Source of the DNA: Microbacterium sp. 67-17
GTDB lineage: Bacteria > Actinomycetota > Actinomycetes > Actinomycetales > Microbacteriaceae
Reading direction: 5' to 3'
DNA: 64,000 nucleotides
Assembly: GCF_001898325.1 (NCBI RefSeq)
Contig: NZ_MKTR01000006.1
Coordinates: forward strand, 13,610-77,609
Shown here: positions 62,988 to 64,000 of the stretch, piece by piece
Numbering within the stretch: position 1 is the first letter of the stretch
How the letters are laid out: each line of letters opens with the position of its first letter
Made by a program: the position numbers and the translations under genes
Notes under the pieces: model-generated
The model's input: the letters and a program-made list of their open reading frames with translations, nothing else
Database searches by the model: none
What the model was told of the DNA's origin: nothing

Positions 62988-64000
62988 ATGGCGTCCGACT
63001 CCTTCGTCCACCTGCACGTGCACAGCGAGTATTCGATGCTCGACGGAGCCGCCCGCATCGGGGCGATGGTGCAGGAGGCTGCAGCTCAAGGGTCGCCGGC
63101 GATCGCCGTCACCGACCATGGAAACACGTTCGCGGCGTTCGAGTTCTATAAGGCGGCGAAGGATGCCGGCATCAAGCCGATCATCGGCATCGAGGCCTAT
63201 GTGACCCCGGGTACGCACCGGTCCGAGAAGTCACGGGTGCGGTGGGGGTCTCCCGAACAGAGCGACGATGATGTGTCCGGATCGGGCGCATACACGCACA
63301 TGACGCTGCTGTCGGAGACGACGGCGGGGATGCACAATCTCTTCCGGCTCTCGTCGAAGGCGTCGATGGAGGGGTACTACTTCAAGCCCCGCATGGACCG
63401 CGAGCTTCTGGAGACCTACTCGAAGGGTCTGATCGCGACCACCGGATGCCCCTCCGGCGAAGTGCAGACCCGGTTGCGCCTCGGACAGTACGACGCGGCG
63501 CGCGCGGCCGCTGCGGAGTTCCAAGACATCTTCGGTAAAGAGAACTACTTTGCCGAGATCATGGATCACGGCCTCGATATCGAGCGCCGGGTCATGACCG
63601 ATCTGCTGCGGATCGCGAAAGACCTCGACATCCCGCTTCTCGCGACCAACGACTCCCACTACACCCACCAGCACGATTCGAACAGTCACGCGGCCCTGCT
63701 CTGCGTTCAGTCCGGGTCGACACTGGATGACCCGAAGCGGTTCAAGTTCGACGGCGACGGCTACTACATCCGTACCCCAGCCGAGATGCGCCAGATCTTC
63801 CGTCAGCATCCCGACGCGTGCGACAACACGCTGCTGATCGCCGAGCGCTGCGAGGTCGAGTTCAACACCAGCGCCAACTACATGCCCCGCTTTCCCGTGC
63901 CCGACGGCGAGACCGAGGAGAGCTGGTTCGTCAAAGAGGTCGAGGCGGGGCTCGAGGAGCGCTACCCGGCAGGAATCCCCGACGAGGTTCGCAAGCAGGC
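62988..64000 (+). CDS. dnaE: DNA polymerase III alpha subunit (5' part)
   Basis: The window ends inside this gene after about 337 codons. ATG 62988 gives FVHLHVHSEYSMLDGAARIG, the PHP-domain start of DnaE1, followed by AIAVTDHGNTFAAFEFYKA, IIGIEAYVTPG and IATTGCPSGEVQ, all with metal-binding His and Asp residues of an intact PHP proofreading domain. LLATNDSHYTHQHDSNSH is also typical. The polymerase core lies beyond the window. Confidence 0.95.
   Translation, partial: MASDSFVHLHVHSEYSMLDGAARIGAMVQEAAAQGSPAIAVTDHGNTFAAFEFYKAAKDAGIKPIIGIEAYVTPGTHRSEKSRVRWGSPEQSDDDVSGSGAYTHMTLLSETTAGMHNLFRLSSKASMEGYYFKPRMDRELLETYSKGLIATTGCPSGEVQTRLRLGQYDAARAAAAEFQDIFGKENYFAEIMDHGLDIERRVMTDLLRIAKDLDIPLLATNDSHYTHQHDSNSHAALLCVQSGSTLDDPKRFKFDGDGYYIRTPAEMRQIFRQHPDACDNTLLIAERCEVEFNTSANYMPRFPVPDGETEESWFVKEVEAGLEERYPAGIPDEVRKQ

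Noticed and set aside
1..64000. CRISPR arrays, tRNA or rRNA genes, insertion sequences, phage genes
   Set aside because: No spaced direct repeats, cloverleaf with a recognisable T-arm, transposase or integrase motif was found on reading.

Overview
The window is high-GC DNA from an actinobacterium of the Microbacteriaceae, most likely Microbacterium or a close relative. The evidence is a complete division and cell wall (dcw) cluster with MraZ boxes, Wag31/DivIVA, SepF and a PASTA kinase, a GarA/FtsR/MerR trio, frequent GTG and some TTG starts, and abundant GGATGCC/GGCATCC words. No rRNA, tRNA, CRISPR array, transposase or integrase was seen. All functions are read from motifs and context; no search was run.

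Layout. (1) Positions 1-7800 are accessory: a 1360-residue NACHT/STAND-like NTPase ending in a PD-(D/E)XK nuclease-like domain, a RibD-C/DHFR-like reductase, an orphan gene held between two diverged 162-bp copies of the same promoter and gene start, an intact YdeI-family gene, and a ribbon-helix-helix/BrnT-like toxin-antitoxin pair with a palindromic operator. (2) Positions 7800-17300 form a probable hypoxia/fermentation module: adhE, a universal stress protein, a DevS-like GAF kinase and a DevR-like regulator, with DosR-box-like palindromes at adhE, at the usp/kinase divergence and at one gene-less site. An arylsulfotransferase-like lipoprotein and a GAP/SfLAP membrane protein lie among them. 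(3) Positions 17300-26600 hold an AidB-like dehydrogenase, a glycosyltransferase, a prepilin peptidase, a BrkB protein, a CYTH protein, lpdA, garA, ftsR, a second MerR regulator and parA. (4) Positions 26600-40160 hold pyruvate carboxylase, a second MinD/ParA-like ATPase, def, fadD, plsC, aroG, pknL, an Rv2175c-like regulator, a polyprenyl diphosphate synthase and a DUF3040 protein. The fadD to idsA order resembles the M. tuberculosis Rv2187-Rv2173 region as I remember it. (5) Positions 40370-60760 are the dcw cluster: mraZ, rsmH, ftsL, ftsI, murF, mraY, murD, ftsW, murG, murC, ftsQ, ftsZ, yggS, sepF, yggT, divIVA, lspA. It is interrupted between murG and murC by a 3.1-kb opposite-strand block of two regulator/membrane-protein pairs (GntR and PadR). 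(6) The window closes with an RluD-type pseudouridine synthase, a VKOR protein, a NUDIX hydrolase and the 5' part of dnaE.

How it works together. Regulators and targets are neighbours in several places: DevS/DevR with DosR-like boxes; GarA beside its likely pathway partner Lpd; FtsR (a MerR regulator tied to ftsZ in corynebacteria) in the same window as ftsZ; PknL close to the division genes; and self-contained regulator units (GntR, PadR, RHH) with visible operators. The strongest candidates for undescribed biology are the NTPase-nuclease protein, the duplicated-flank island next to it, and the paired operator sites shared by adhE and an apparently gene-less interval.
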